A stretch of 46,562 nt of DNA. It comes from UMGS1663 sp963558185 (GTDB lineage Bacteria; Bacillota; Clostridia; TANB77; CAG-508). The stretch spans positions 1 to 46,562 of the forward strand of contig CAUWFE010000012.1 in assembly GCA_963558185.1 (NCBI GenBank), read 5' to 3'. The notes under the pieces were generated by a model. It was not told the origin of the DNA. It was given only the letters and a program-made list of their open reading frames with translations, and did not search any database. Positions 18,385 to 27,121 of this stretch are shown piece after piece. The translations under genes and the position numbers were made by a program. Within the stretch, counting starts at the first letter, position 1; every line of letters starts with the position of its first letter.

Positions 18385-20410
18385 TTAATTATCTATTTTT
18401 CCAAATAATTCATCAAATTTTGCTTCTAATTCTTTTTGAATATCATCTGAAAAAGGTTTTACTGTTTCTTTCTTTTCTTGTTTTTGCTCTGTTTCTGGTT
18501 CTTCAAAGTCAAATAATTCATCTAATCTTATTTCTTTATTTTGTGGTTGTTCTACTTGTTTTTCTTTTTGTGTATCTATCTCTGGGAAATCATCTTCAAA
18601 TAAATCATCTAAAGATTCTACTTTTAAATCTTTTGATTTATCTTTGTTTTCGTCTTCTGGTATATATGGGTTATATGGATTATATTTTCTCCATGTTCCT
18701 CGTTGTCCTGCATCAAAATCATTATGGTCTAATTTATTTTGATTTAATTCTTTAAGCATTTTTTGGTGTTTAAAATAATAATATTTTTTTGCTTTTACAG
18801 GTTTTATTCCTTTTTCAAATATAATACATAAATCTTCATCCATTCTACGAAGTTCATCTGGGGTCATTAAAGCTCTTGCCATAATTTGCTCTGAATCGCT
18901 ATATCCTTGCTTTTTAAATTTTTTGTCTTTACTTACTGATGTATTATCACGTGAAATTGTTTTTTCTCCTAGTGCTTTTGAAAAATATTCTACTGTTTTA
19001 AATGAGTTACTTCCTAAGAATAAATGTGTATCACAGTTTCCCATAATTGTTTCATATGATTTTTCATATACTGCTTCTAATTGGTCCAAGTTTTGTAATA
19101 TAACACTAAATTGTATTCCTCTACTTCTTGATGTTGATATTTTTTTATCAAAATCTGGTATTTTACCAATGTTTGCAAACTCATCTAATATAAAGAATAC
19201 TGGAACTTTTAATCTTCCTCCGTTTAAATCTGCAAAGTTATATAATTGCTGTATCATTTGAGAGAAGAATATTGTTAATAAGAAGTCATATGCAGTGTGT
19301 GTATCTGATGAAATAACATATACTGCTGTTTTTTTAGAACCTATATCTTCAAATTTAATTGTGTCTGTTGATGTTACTTCTGCTATGTCTTTTGAGTCAA
19401 ATTTACCTAACTTTGATTGCAAAGAACTTAATATTGAAGAATATGTTTTTTCTGATGCTATTTCTATTGATTTATAGTTCATTCTTGCAGGATGATCAAG
19501 TGGTAATTGGCTCATTAATTCTGTTAATAAATTTGTTCCACCATTATTGTTTGCTGCTCTTACAAGTTCTGAACAACTTGCTAAGTTTTGTTCTTCTTTT
19601 GGTCTTGTTGCAATTAAGTAATATATTAATGCTTTTAATAACATTTCTGACATATCATCCCAATATGGGTCTGATTTTGGTCCATCTGACTGACCTTTTA
19701 CTATTGTATTTGCTATTACGTCTACATCTATTTCACTTGATACGTGTGTTAATGGATTATATCCATCACTATTTTGAGGATTTACTAAATTTAATACTTT
19801 TATTTCATATCCATGTTTTTTTAAATATCCTGCTGTTTGATCATATATCTCTCCTTTAGGATCTGTAAATACGTAAGATCCTAAGCATTGATATGCATTT
19901 GGAAAAGAATATGCTGAAGATTTACCAGAACCTGAACCGTCCAACAATTAGTGTATTTAAATTTCCTCTTTTTGTAAGTGGTAAATAATTATCCTCTGCT
20001 AAAATAAGTCCTGTATCTTTACTAAGTATTCTATATTGTTCACCTTTTTCACTCCAGTCACTTGATCCATGTTCTATGTCATAATAGTCTCCATGTGCTT
20101 TTGATTTTGAAAATCCTAAAATAGCACAAAATAGGAAAAATATTGTAAATGCTAGTAAAATTCCTAAGAATGTTCCTATATATTCTGCTGAAAATACTTT
20201 AAAAATACTAGAGAAACTTACTATATTTGTTACTATTTCTTGTATGAAATTTGTTAAATTAAATTTTCCATTTGGCAATATTGAGTCTACATATGTATGT
20301 GCTATAGGCGCAACAAGTACTATGGATAATATTATCCATAGTACGACCATAATTATAAGATAACTTTTATTTGCTTTTATTCCTGATTTTATTTTTTCTA
20401 CAGTTTTCAT
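18385..20410 (-). CDS. VirD4/TraG-type coupling protein, split by a +1 frameshift at CGG
   Basis: Type IV coupling proteins bring DNA-relaxase complexes to a type IV secretion channel. The first frame (from ATG 20410) has two membrane segments (about 17-37 and 75-105) and reaches NLNTLIVG. The Walker A motif is cut at codon 158, an in-frame CGG at 19939-19937. Dropping the C at 19939 restores GGSGSGKSS and a continuous 674-residue protein. Downstream are FTDPKGEIYD and the Walker B-like FFILDEFANIG, followed by an acidic, Gln-rich tail. No relaxase, VirB4 or integrase is visible nearby; only two unknown genes share its operon. It could be a remnant of a conjugative element or part of an unrecognised system. 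The frameshift hits the nucleotide-binding loop itself, so an active product needs the shift. Confidence 0.88.
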
Positions 20411-20434
20411 AAAAACCTCTCATTTTCTTCAGTA

Positions 20435-20743
20435 TTATGCTCTTTCTTCTTCGCTTTGTATTTTATTTGTTTGTTTTCTTAATTTTAATTCTTTATTTTT
20501 TCTTTCTTGTAATTCTTGATATGAGCCTTTTGCAAATTGTTTTATTTCTCCATTTTTACTTTTATACATATCATTTGGAAGTAAAGTTCCTTCTTGTGCT
20601 TCACAAATTATTAAATCTGGCACTAGGTTTTCTTCATACCCTGTTTTTATTTCAAAATGCCCTCTTTCATTGTCTCTTTGTTCCATTGTTACGAGACAAA
20701 TTTCTATATCTTCTTTTTTTGAATCCACACTAGTTTGATTCAT
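20435..20743 (-). CDS. Hypothetical protein in the coupling-protein operon
   Basis: A 102-residue charged, soluble protein that I do not recognise. It has no membrane segment or signal peptide. The N-terminal half contains EDIEICLVTMEQRDNERGHF and LVPDLIICEAQEG, suggesting a small beta-rich domain. The C-terminal third is Lys/Glu/Gln-rich and probably helical. AAAGGGG lies 12 bases before ATG 20743. It sits between another unknown gene and the VirD4-like gene, all on the minus strand behind one promoter, so an accessory role in that operon is inferred. Confidence 0.7.
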   Translation of the reverse strand: MNQTSVDSKKEDIEICLVTMEQRDNERGHFEIKTGYEENLVPDLIICEAQEGTLLPNDMYKSKNGEIKQFAKGSYQELQERKNKELKLRKQTNKIQSEEERA

Positions 20744-20760
20744 TACTTCAATACCCCTTT

Positions 20761-21282
20761 CTAGTTATCCTTCTTTTCTCTTATTTCAAAAGCAAAGTAG
20801 GATTTATTTGGTTTTAATTTACATTTACCTTTTATTTCGTTTGTTTTTTCATCAAAATATAATATTGGTTTTACTTCTTCTGCAGTTTCTGGATCAATAA
20901 TTGATATTGGTCTTTTTAAGTTTGGTGTATATTTAAATTCTCTATATTCTGATTTTTCTTCTGAATATAAAGTTTGAAATTTTACTGGTATTGGTTTTTT
21001 AGAAACTTTTACTTTGTTATCTTCTAATACTCCCATGTTAACTACAACCTTGTCTTTTCCAAAAGACAAAATTACTAATTGCTCCTCATACTCTGGCTCA
21101 TCAATAAAAAATGTTTTCTTTTTTAAATTGCCATTTAATTCTTCTGCTGATATTAGCCTTTCTACTGTATACTTTGGAGCATTGTCTAAATATTCTTTTT
21201 CTGTTTTATTTACTCTATATATAACTGTGTTTACTCCTTGTGGATCTGTTATACTAAAATGCTTTCCTCGTATTCCTTCCAT
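20761..21282 (-). CDS. Hypothetical protein, first gene of the coupling-protein operon
   Basis: A 173-residue protein without a family I can name. It looks beta-rich and soluble: ITDPQGVNTVIYRVNKTEKE near the start, FFIDEPEYEEQLVILSFG in the middle and YFAFEIREKKDN at the end. The start ATG 21282 follows AAAAGGAGAG. A sigma-A promoter lies about 65 bases upstream, making it the first gene of a three-gene unit ending with the VirD4-like protein. No relaxase or secretion motif is visible. Confidence 0.7.
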   Translation of the reverse strand: MEGIRGKHFSITDPQGVNTVIYRVNKTEKEYLDNAPKYTVERLISAEELNGNLKKKTFFIDEPEYEEQLVILSFGKDKVVVNMGVLEDNKVKVSKKPIPVKFQTLYSEEKSEYREFKYTPNLKRPISIIDPETAEEVKPILYFDEKTNEIKGKCKLKPNKSYFAFEIREKKDN

Positions 21283-21344
21283 TTTTTACTCTCCTTTTCT
21301 ATGAACCATTTCCATAGTTTTTCTTTAGTTAAAACCTAAATATA

Positions 21345-21374
21345 ATTATACTATGTAAACATAATATTTGTCAA
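21345..21374 (-). promoter_or_regulatory. Sigma-A promoter of the coupling-protein operon
   Basis: TTGACA (21374-21369), an 18-base spacer and TATAAT (21350-21345) on the minus strand, about 60 bases before the first gene of the operon. Confidence 0.75.
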
Positions 21375-21408
21375 TATTTATGCCATTTTTTACCTAGTTA
21401 TTCATATT

Positions 21409-22290
21409 TTAAGTGTTTCTTGGTTCAAATTTTGATACTTCACTTAATTTTTTATATAATATTTCTTCTTCTTTCGTTGTTTTTTTAGGTATTACTATTT
21501 TTACTTCTGCTATAAAGTCTCCTCTACCACCTTTTCCGTCTTTATATCCTTTAGCGGGTATTTTTATCTTTTCTCCACTACTAATTCCTTGTGGTACATA
21601 TACTTGTATACTTTCATCAATTGCATCTAACATTACTCTTGTTCCTAAAGTTGCTTCCCATGGAGATAAACGTAAATCTGTATATATATCTACCCCATTT
21701 AGGGTATATTTTCTTGAATTTTCAATTTGTATTTTAATAAATAAATCTCCGTTTTTTCCTCCATTTTCACCAGGTTTACCTTGACCTATTAATCTTATTT
21801 TTTCATTATTACGTATTCCTGCTGGAATTTCAATTGTAAATTTTTTCATTTTTCCTTCTACTGTACGTAATGTTATACTTTGTTTTTTTCCAAAAAAAGC
21901 TTCTTCTATTGATATTTTTATTTCGGTTTCTATATTTTCACCTTTTTTAGCTATTTTTTTTGTTTGTTTTTTTTCTTTTGTGCTTTTTATATTACCAAAT
22001 AATATTTCTAATAAATTGGCATTTTCCTCTCTTTGTTTTTTATCTTGCTGTTTTTCTCTTTTTTTACCTACATTTGAATACCAAATTCTATCATATTTCT
22101 TTTTTTGAACACTATCTGATAATATTTTATATGCTTCATTTATATCTTTAAATTTTTCTTCTGATATTCTATCACTGCTTACATCTGGGTGATATTTTTT
22201 TGCTTGTTCTCTAAAAGCATTTTTTATTTCGTTTATATTTACTTTATTATCTTCTAATCCTAATATTTTGTAATAATCTTTGAATATCAT
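21409..22290 (-). CDS. DnaJ-like co-chaperone without zinc finger (CbpA type)
   Basis: The 293-residue protein has an N-terminal J domain with the HPD motif at 34-36 (KKYHPDVSS), a charged linker (about 75-115), and the two C-terminal substrate-binding beta domains (VEGKMKKFTIEIPAGIRNNE, then YVPQGISSGEKIKIPAKGYK). It lacks the Cys-rich zinc-finger repeats of DnaJ, so it is a CbpA-type J protein that would stimulate a DnaK ATPase. GGGAGG precedes ATG 22290. dnaK and grpE are not nearby, so it is not the main hsp operon copy. Confidence 0.87.
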   Translation of the reverse strand: MIFKDYYKILGLEDNKVNINEIKNAFREQAKKYHPDVSSDRISEEKFKDINEAYKILSDSVQKKKYDRIWYSNVGKKREKQQDKKQREENANLLEILFGNIKSTKEKKQTKKIAKKGENIETEIKISIEEAFFGKKQSITLRTVEGKMKKFTIEIPAGIRNNEKIRLIGQGKPGENGGKNGDLFIKIQIENSRKYTLNGVDIYTDLRLSPWEATLGTRVMLDAIDESIQVYVPQGISSGEKIKIPAKGYKDGKGGRGDFIAEVKIVIPKKTTKEEEILYKKLSEVSKFEPRNT

Positions 22291-22348
22291 TGTTTAACAT
22301 CCTCCCAAATTCATGGCATGGCTTTATTATATCATATTCATTTTTATA

Positions 22349-23852
22349 TTAAAAGAATTTTGTATAATTTTTTAAATTTTTTAGTGCTGGATTATATATA
22401 TTTTTCCCCGTATAATCGAATCTTGATCCATGACATGGACAGTCCCAAGTTTTATCTGCATCATTCCAGTTTAATATACATCCTAAGTGTGTACATATTG
22501 GTTCTACTGCAAAAATTTCTCCTTCTTTACTTTTATATATTCCAATTTTTTTCCCATCTTTTTCTATTATTCCTCCTGAATCATTTTTTATATTTTCTAA
22601 TTTTGTTATTGGTGATTTTATTCTATCTACTACTAATGATTTTGCTGTTTGACTTACCATATTTTTTACTTCATCTATATTTACTATCGGGTTAACTCTT
22701 GTAGCTGTAAATATTTCTTTATATTTATTATCTTTTTCCATAATTTCATCTACTATTATTTTTGCTGCAACATTTGAAGATGTCATACCCCATTTATTAA
22801 ATCCTGTTCCTACATATACATTTGGTAAAAGATTTGAAAATTGCCCTATATATGGAATTTTATCAAGTGTAATGCAATCTCTTGTACTCCAATGATATTT
22901 TATTTGTGCACTTGGATACCATTCTTTTAATTTTTTCTCTAACATTTTATAGCTTTGCTCATAATTTATATCTTCTCCTGTTTTATGGCCGACACCTCCT
23001 AATAGTAATATGTTTTTACCTTCAATTTTAGCTGTTCTTACGGAGTATATTGGAGCTTGTATATTAATATACATTCCTTTTGGTATAGGTTCTTCAATTT
23101 CAGCTCCTATTACATATGAAGATGCTTGGTACATTTTTGAGAAATATACTCCTGGGATATTTATAAATGGATAATGTGTTGCTATTACTACATATTTTGA
23201 TTTTACTCTTGCTTTATCTGTATAACATATATATTCTCCATTTTCTTTTTCTATTTTTATACATGTTGTATTACAATATATTTTTCCTTTATTTTCTACT
23301 ACTTTTTTAGCAAGCGATTTCATATATTTTACAGGATTCATTTGTGCTTGATTAGGAAATTTAATTGCTGATACAATTTCAAATGGTAATTCTATTTTTT
23401 TAACTTCTTCTGCTTCTGGAAAAATTTTTGATACTGTTTTCATTTCTTCTTGTATTTTTTCTTTTTCTTTTAAATTTGTTGTATAGATATAATTATTTTC
23501 TTTTTGAAAATCACAATTTATTTCATTTTCTATAATATTTTTTTCTATTTCTTTTATTGCTTCTTCATTTGCTTGAAAATATTTTTTTGCATATTCTAGC
23601 CCATATTGTTTTTCTAAATAATGATATATTAGTCCATGTCCGGCTTGTAATTTTTGCTGTAGTATGTGCTGATACTTTACTTGCAATTTCTTCTCTTTCT
23701 AATAAAATTACATCATATCCTTTTTGAGTTAAATAATAGGCCGTAGTAATTCCGAATATACCACCGCCTATAATACACACCTTTGTGTGCTGATTATTTT
23801 CTAACTTTTCAAAGTTATTATTTTCTTTGTTTTCTAACCATATTGAGTTCAT
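22349..23852 (-). CDS. FAD-dependent oxidoreductase with C-terminal Rieske domain, split by a +1 frameshift at CGG
   Basis: The first frame (from ATG 23852) carries the dinucleotide-binding motif CIIGGGIFGITTAYYL and ends after KITS. The second continues with HGLIY, the rest of the DadA-like oxidase domain and a C-terminal Rieske 2Fe-2S domain. The Rieske ligands are C453-T-H455 and C471-P-C-H474 in the joined protein. The break is codon 71, an in-frame CGG at 23642-23640. Omitting the C at 23642 gives KITSGHGLIY, matching the family, and a 500-residue protein of normal length. Such Rieske-FAD proteins are found in many Clostridia; the substrate is unknown. The complete Rieske site argues against a decayed gene. 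Confidence 0.87.
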
Positions 23853-23894
23853 TTTCTTACCTCCATATGATTAGTATTCCTATTTTTTTATAAA

Positions 23895-24953
23895 TTATTT
23901 ATTTGCAAGTTCAATTAATTTATCTAATAATTTAGAATATTTAATTCCACTTTGTTCCCACAATTGTGGATACATACTAATTTGTGTAAATCCTGGCATT
24001 GTATTTATTTCATTTAATATTATTTTATTTGTTCCTTCCTCTACAAAAAAGTCTACTCTTGCTAGTCCTTCTCCATTTACACTTTCAAATGCTTTTATTG
24101 CTATTTTTCTTATTTCTTCTGAAATTTCTTTTGGTAAATTTGCTGGTATTTGTGTTTTTGATTCTTGGTTATGATATTTTGAATCAAATGTGTAAAAATC
24201 TTCTGCTGATAATACTTCTCCTATACATGATGCTTTAGGTTCTTCATTTCCTAATACTGCACATTCTACTTCTTTTCCTTTTATTCCTTCTTCTATTAAT
24301 ATATGTATATCGTATTTTGCAGATGTTAAAATTGCTTTTTGTAGTTCTTCTTTATTTTCAGCTTTTGTAACTCCTACTGAAGATCCTGAATTACATGGTT
24401 TTACAAAAACAGGATATTTTATATTTTTTTCTACTATTTCTATAATTTCATCAATGTTCACTTGCTTTTTGTCAAAATCTTGTGATATATAATAATATTT
24501 TTCATTTGGATATGCCCTAATATATACATATTTTGCTTGTGCTATTTTAGCTTTTTCTAATACTATTTTGGTGTATGCTTTATTCATGCATACACTTGAT
24601 GATAGTACTTTACATCCTACATATGGTATTCTTAATAGTTCTAATAAACCTTGTATTGTTCCATCTTCTCCATATAGTCCATGTAATACTGGAAATACAC
24701 AGTCAAATTTTTTTAGTTCTTCTATTGGATTTTGCAATTCCTTAATTTTTTTTATTTTATCTCCTACTTTTAATTTTGATAATTCTTCTGTGCTTTCTTC
24801 ACATTTATACCATTTACCTTTTTCATCTATATAAATCTTTTCTATTTTATATTTTTCCTTATCTAAATTTTTTATAACAGAAGCTCCTGATACAATTGAA
24901 ACATCATGTTCAGTTGACATTCCACCAAAAATAACACCTATATTTTTCATCAT
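23895..24953 (-). CDS. ddl: D-alanine--D-alanine ligase
   Basis: ATP-grasp enzyme joining two D-alanines for the peptidoglycan stem peptide. The 352-residue protein has GVIFGGMSTEHDVSIVSG at the N-terminus, FPVLHGLYGEDGTIQGLLEL, the ATP-binding VKPCNSGSSVGV and the metal-site INTMPGFTQISMYP. The length is normal. GGAGG is followed by two adjacent ATGs, and the second (24950) has the better spacing. It is directly followed upstream on the same strand by murF, which uses its product. Confidence 0.95.
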   Translation of the reverse strand: MMKNIGVIFGGMSTEHDVSIVSGASVIKNLDKEKYKIEKIYIDEKGKWYKCEESTEELSKLKVGDKIKKIKELQNPIEELKKFDCVFPVLHGLYGEDGTIQGLLELLRIPYVGCKVLSSSVCMNKAYTKIVLEKAKIAQAKYVYIRAYPNEKYYYISQDFDKKQVNIDEIIEIVEKNIKYPVFVKPCNSGSSVGVTKAENKEELQKAILTSAKYDIHILIEEGIKGKEVECAVLGNEEPKASCIGEVLSAEDFYTFDSKYHNQESKTQIPANLPKEISEEIRKIAIKAFESVNGEGLARVDFFVEEGTNKIILNEINTMPGFTQISMYPQLWEQSGIKYSKLLDKLIELANK

Positions 24954-24964
24954 TTTCCTCCATA

Positions 24965-26383
24965 TTAATTTTTTTCATTTAGCATTTCTGCTATTTTAAA
25001 AAACTTCATACTATTTGATGCTTTTATTAATATTGCATCTTCTTTTTGTATAATATTTTTTAATAAATTAAATATTTTTTCGTTTTGTTTTTCCTCATTA
25101 AAATAATAAATATTATTTTCTTTCATTCCTCTTTCTTGTGCCTTTTTTACTATGTTTTTTGATTCTTTACCTGCACATATTAAAATATCTATATTGTTTT
25201 TAACGATTTCTTCTCCTACTTTTTCATGTAATTCCTTTGAGAAATCACCTAATTCTAGCATATCTCCTAATATTGCTATTTTTCTATTATTTTTATAATT
25301 TTGTGATAAATATCCTAGTGATGCTTTCATAGATTCATAACTTGCATTATATGCATCATTTATTATTGTGTAGTTATCTTTTTTTATTATTTCCATTCTT
25401 TTTTGTGTTAATTCAAATTTTTCAATACCGTGCTTTATTTCATCTACACTTAAGTTTAATAGTTTTCCAACACTTACTGCACATATTGCATTATATACAA
25501 AATGTTCTCCTCCTACTGGTACATGTATTTGTACATTTTCTTTAGTTAATCCTTCTACATTAAATATACTTCCATTTCCTACTGCTTTTATTTCTTTTGC
25601 TGAAAATTCACTTTCATTTTTTATTCCAAATGTATGTATTTTTAAATTATTATTTTCTCTATTTTTTTCATACCACTCATGTAGCATATCATTATCATTA
25701 TTTATAACAATACATTTTTCTTCGCATCCTTCTAATATTTCTAATTTTGCTTTTAATATATTTTCTCTTGAACCTAAGTTTCCTATATGTGATGTTCCTA
25801 CATTTGTAATTACACATATATTGGGTTTTGCAATTTTTGTTAATTTAGAAATTTCTCCTTTATGGTTCATTCCCATTTCTATTACTAATACTTCTTCATC
25901 TTTTAGTGAAAGTATTGTCATTGGAACACCTATATGATTATTAAAATTTGCTTTTGTTTTTAATGTTTTATATTTTTTTGATATTACACTTGCTATAATA
26001 TCTTTTGTACTTGTTTTTCCTACACTCCCTGTAATTGCAACTACTTTTAAATTATTATATAAATTTCTTTTATATATAGCTATTTGAGTTAATGCTTCAA
26101 GTGTATCTGAAACTTTTATAATAAATTTATTTTTGTATTTTTCTATTTTTTCCTTTGGAATTTCAATTTCTTGTATTATGCAACCTATTGCACCTTTTTC
26201 TAGAGCTTGCTCATAATATATTCCACCATTAATAATGTCTCCTTGCAAGCCTACATATATATCTCCTTCTTCTAATTTTCTTGAATCAAAGCAATATTTA
26301 TTGCATTTTGTTTCTAATTTTTCTCCACAAATTAATTCTCCTTTTGTAACTCTTAATATATCTTGTAGAGTTATTTCTTTCAT
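24965..26383 (-). CDS. murF: UDP-MurNAc-tripeptide--D-Ala-D-Ala ligase
   Basis: MurF adds D-Ala-D-Ala to UDP-MurNAc-tripeptide, the last cytoplasmic precursor step. The product from ATG 26383 is 472 residues, with the Mur ligase P-loop GSVGKTS at 119-125, the KANFNNHIGVP substrate loop, VIEMGMNHKGEI and NDAYNASYESM. ATG 26398 lies upstream in frame but inside the ribosome-binding region; GGAGG sits eight bases before ATG 26383. It is co-directional with ddl and 11 bases from it, a functional pairing. Confidence 0.95.
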   Translation of the reverse strand: MKEITLQDILRVTKGELICGEKLETKCNKYCFDSRKLEEGDIYVGLQGDIINGGIYYEQALEKGAIGCIIQEIEIPKEKIEKYKNKFIIKVSDTLEALTQIAIYKRNLYNNLKVVAITGSVGKTSTKDIIASVISKKYKTLKTKANFNNHIGVPMTILSLKDEEVLVIEMGMNHKGEISKLTKIAKPNICVITNVGTSHIGNLGSRENILKAKLEILEGCEEKCIVINNDNDMLHEWYEKNRENNNLKIHTFGIKNESEFSAKEIKAVGNGSIFNVEGLTKENVQIHVPVGGEHFVYNAICAVSVGKLLNLSVDEIKHGIEKFELTQKRMEIIKKDNYTIINDAYNASYESMKASLGYLSQNYKNNRKIAILGDMLELGDFSKELHEKVGEEIVKNNIDILICAGKESKNIVKKAQERGMKENNIYYFNEEKQNEKIFNLLKNIIQKEDAILIKASNSMKFFKIAEMLNEKN

Positions 26384-26569
26384 TATTTTTTCCTCCATAA
26401 TTTATATTATTTATTTATGCAAAATTATATTCATATTTTTGCTTTTTCATTATATGTCTTTTTTTTTATTTTTGCAAATTTTGTTTGTTACATTGATATG
26501 CTTGTAAAATGAATACTTTTATTAATTTCTAGGTAAAATATTTTTGAATAATTTAATTTGGAGGTTAAA

Positions 26570-26791
26570 ATGTATTTAAAAAGATTAAGAGATTTAAGGG
26601 AAGATTCAGATTTACGTCAGAGGCAACTTGCTGAACTTTTAAATATTAAACAACAACAATATAGTTTATATGAAACTGGTAAAAGAGATTTACCTTTGCA
26701 ATATGCTTTGGAATTATCTAAATTTTATAATATTTCTATTGATTATCTTGTTGAGCAAACTGATATTAAGGAACCATATCCTAAAAAATAG
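26570..26791 (+). CDS. Small Xre-family transcriptional regulator
   Basis: The 73-residue protein is almost entirely one helix-turn-helix domain: LRDLREDSDLRQRQLAELLN, then QQQYSLYETGKRDLPLQYAL, then FYNISIDYLVEQTD. ATG 26570 follows GGAGG. A single-gene unit with a strong terminator overlapping its stop. The target is unknown. It uses in-frame CGT and AGG for Arg, so arginine decoding through those codons is normal. Confidence 0.88.
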   Translation: MYLKRLRDLREDSDLRQRQLAELLNIKQQQYSLYETGKRDLPLQYALELSKFYNISIDYLVEQTDIKEPYPKK

Positions 26792-26817
26792 GTATCTAAT
26801 TTATAGATACCTATTTT
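26785..26817 (+). terminator. Terminator of the Xre gene
   Basis: AAAATAGGTATCTA (26785-26798) pairs perfectly with TAGATACCTATTTT (26804-26817). The stop codon is inside the left arm. Confidence 0.85.
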
Positions 26818-26821
26818 AATA

Positions 26822-26842
26822 TGCAATATTTAAAATATTGCA
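26822..26842 (-). terminator. Hairpin after the SASP gene
   Basis: TGCAATATT and AATATTGCA form a perfect nine-bp stem with a three-base loop, ten bases beyond the SASP stop. There is no strong T run, so this is a weak terminator call. Confidence 0.4.
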
Positions 26843-26851
26843 CATTAATAA

Positions 26852-27034
26852 CTACTTATTTTCTACACTTCTATTTGCAATTTCTATTGCCTTTGATACA
26901 ATATTCCCGCAAGTTTTAGAGGATACATTTCTCCAACTTCCTCCATCTTGTTTTACTTGTTCATATACTCCTAATTCTTTTGCTATTTCCTCTTTTAGGT
27001 TTTCAGACATAACGCTGTTTTTATTTGCAGACAT
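26852..27034 (-). CDS. Alpha/beta-type small acid-soluble spore protein
   Basis: SASPs coat spore DNA and protect it. The 60-residue protein has both family blocks: LKEEIAKELGVYEQV, which contains the germination-protease-type EIA site, and GGSWRNVSSKTCGNIVSKAI. It is shorter at the ends than some family members but complete. GGAGG precedes ATG 27034. A sigma-G-like promoter lies just upstream, next to the end of ypeB. The TGC GGG pair contains an out-of-frame CGG. Confidence 0.9.
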   Translation of the reverse strand: MSANKNSVMSENLKEEIAKELGVYEQVKQDGGSWRNVSSKTCGNIVSKAIEIANRSVENK

Positions 27035-27082
27035 AATATCTTCCTCCTTACGAAAAACATATATTTTTTGTTTTTCTAATTT

Positions 27083-27111
27083 TATTATTTGCTTTTTTAT
27101 ATTAATTATAC
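27083..27111 (-). promoter_or_regulatory. Possible sigma-G promoter of the SASP gene
   Basis: GTATA (27111-27107), a 15-base spacer and CAAATAATA (27091-27083), close to the forespore sigma-G pattern (GNATA, about 15-17 bases, CATNNTA). The match at -10 is partial, but the position before a SASP fits. Confidence 0.45.
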
Positions 27112-27121
27112 ATCCTAATTT

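Noticed and set aside
5286..23642. Reading the four split genes as pseudogenes
   Set aside because: Each has exactly one lesion, always of the same kind, all other motifs are intact, and mreB is normally important. Independent decay would give varied lesions. Sequencing error remains open and is discussed in the findings.
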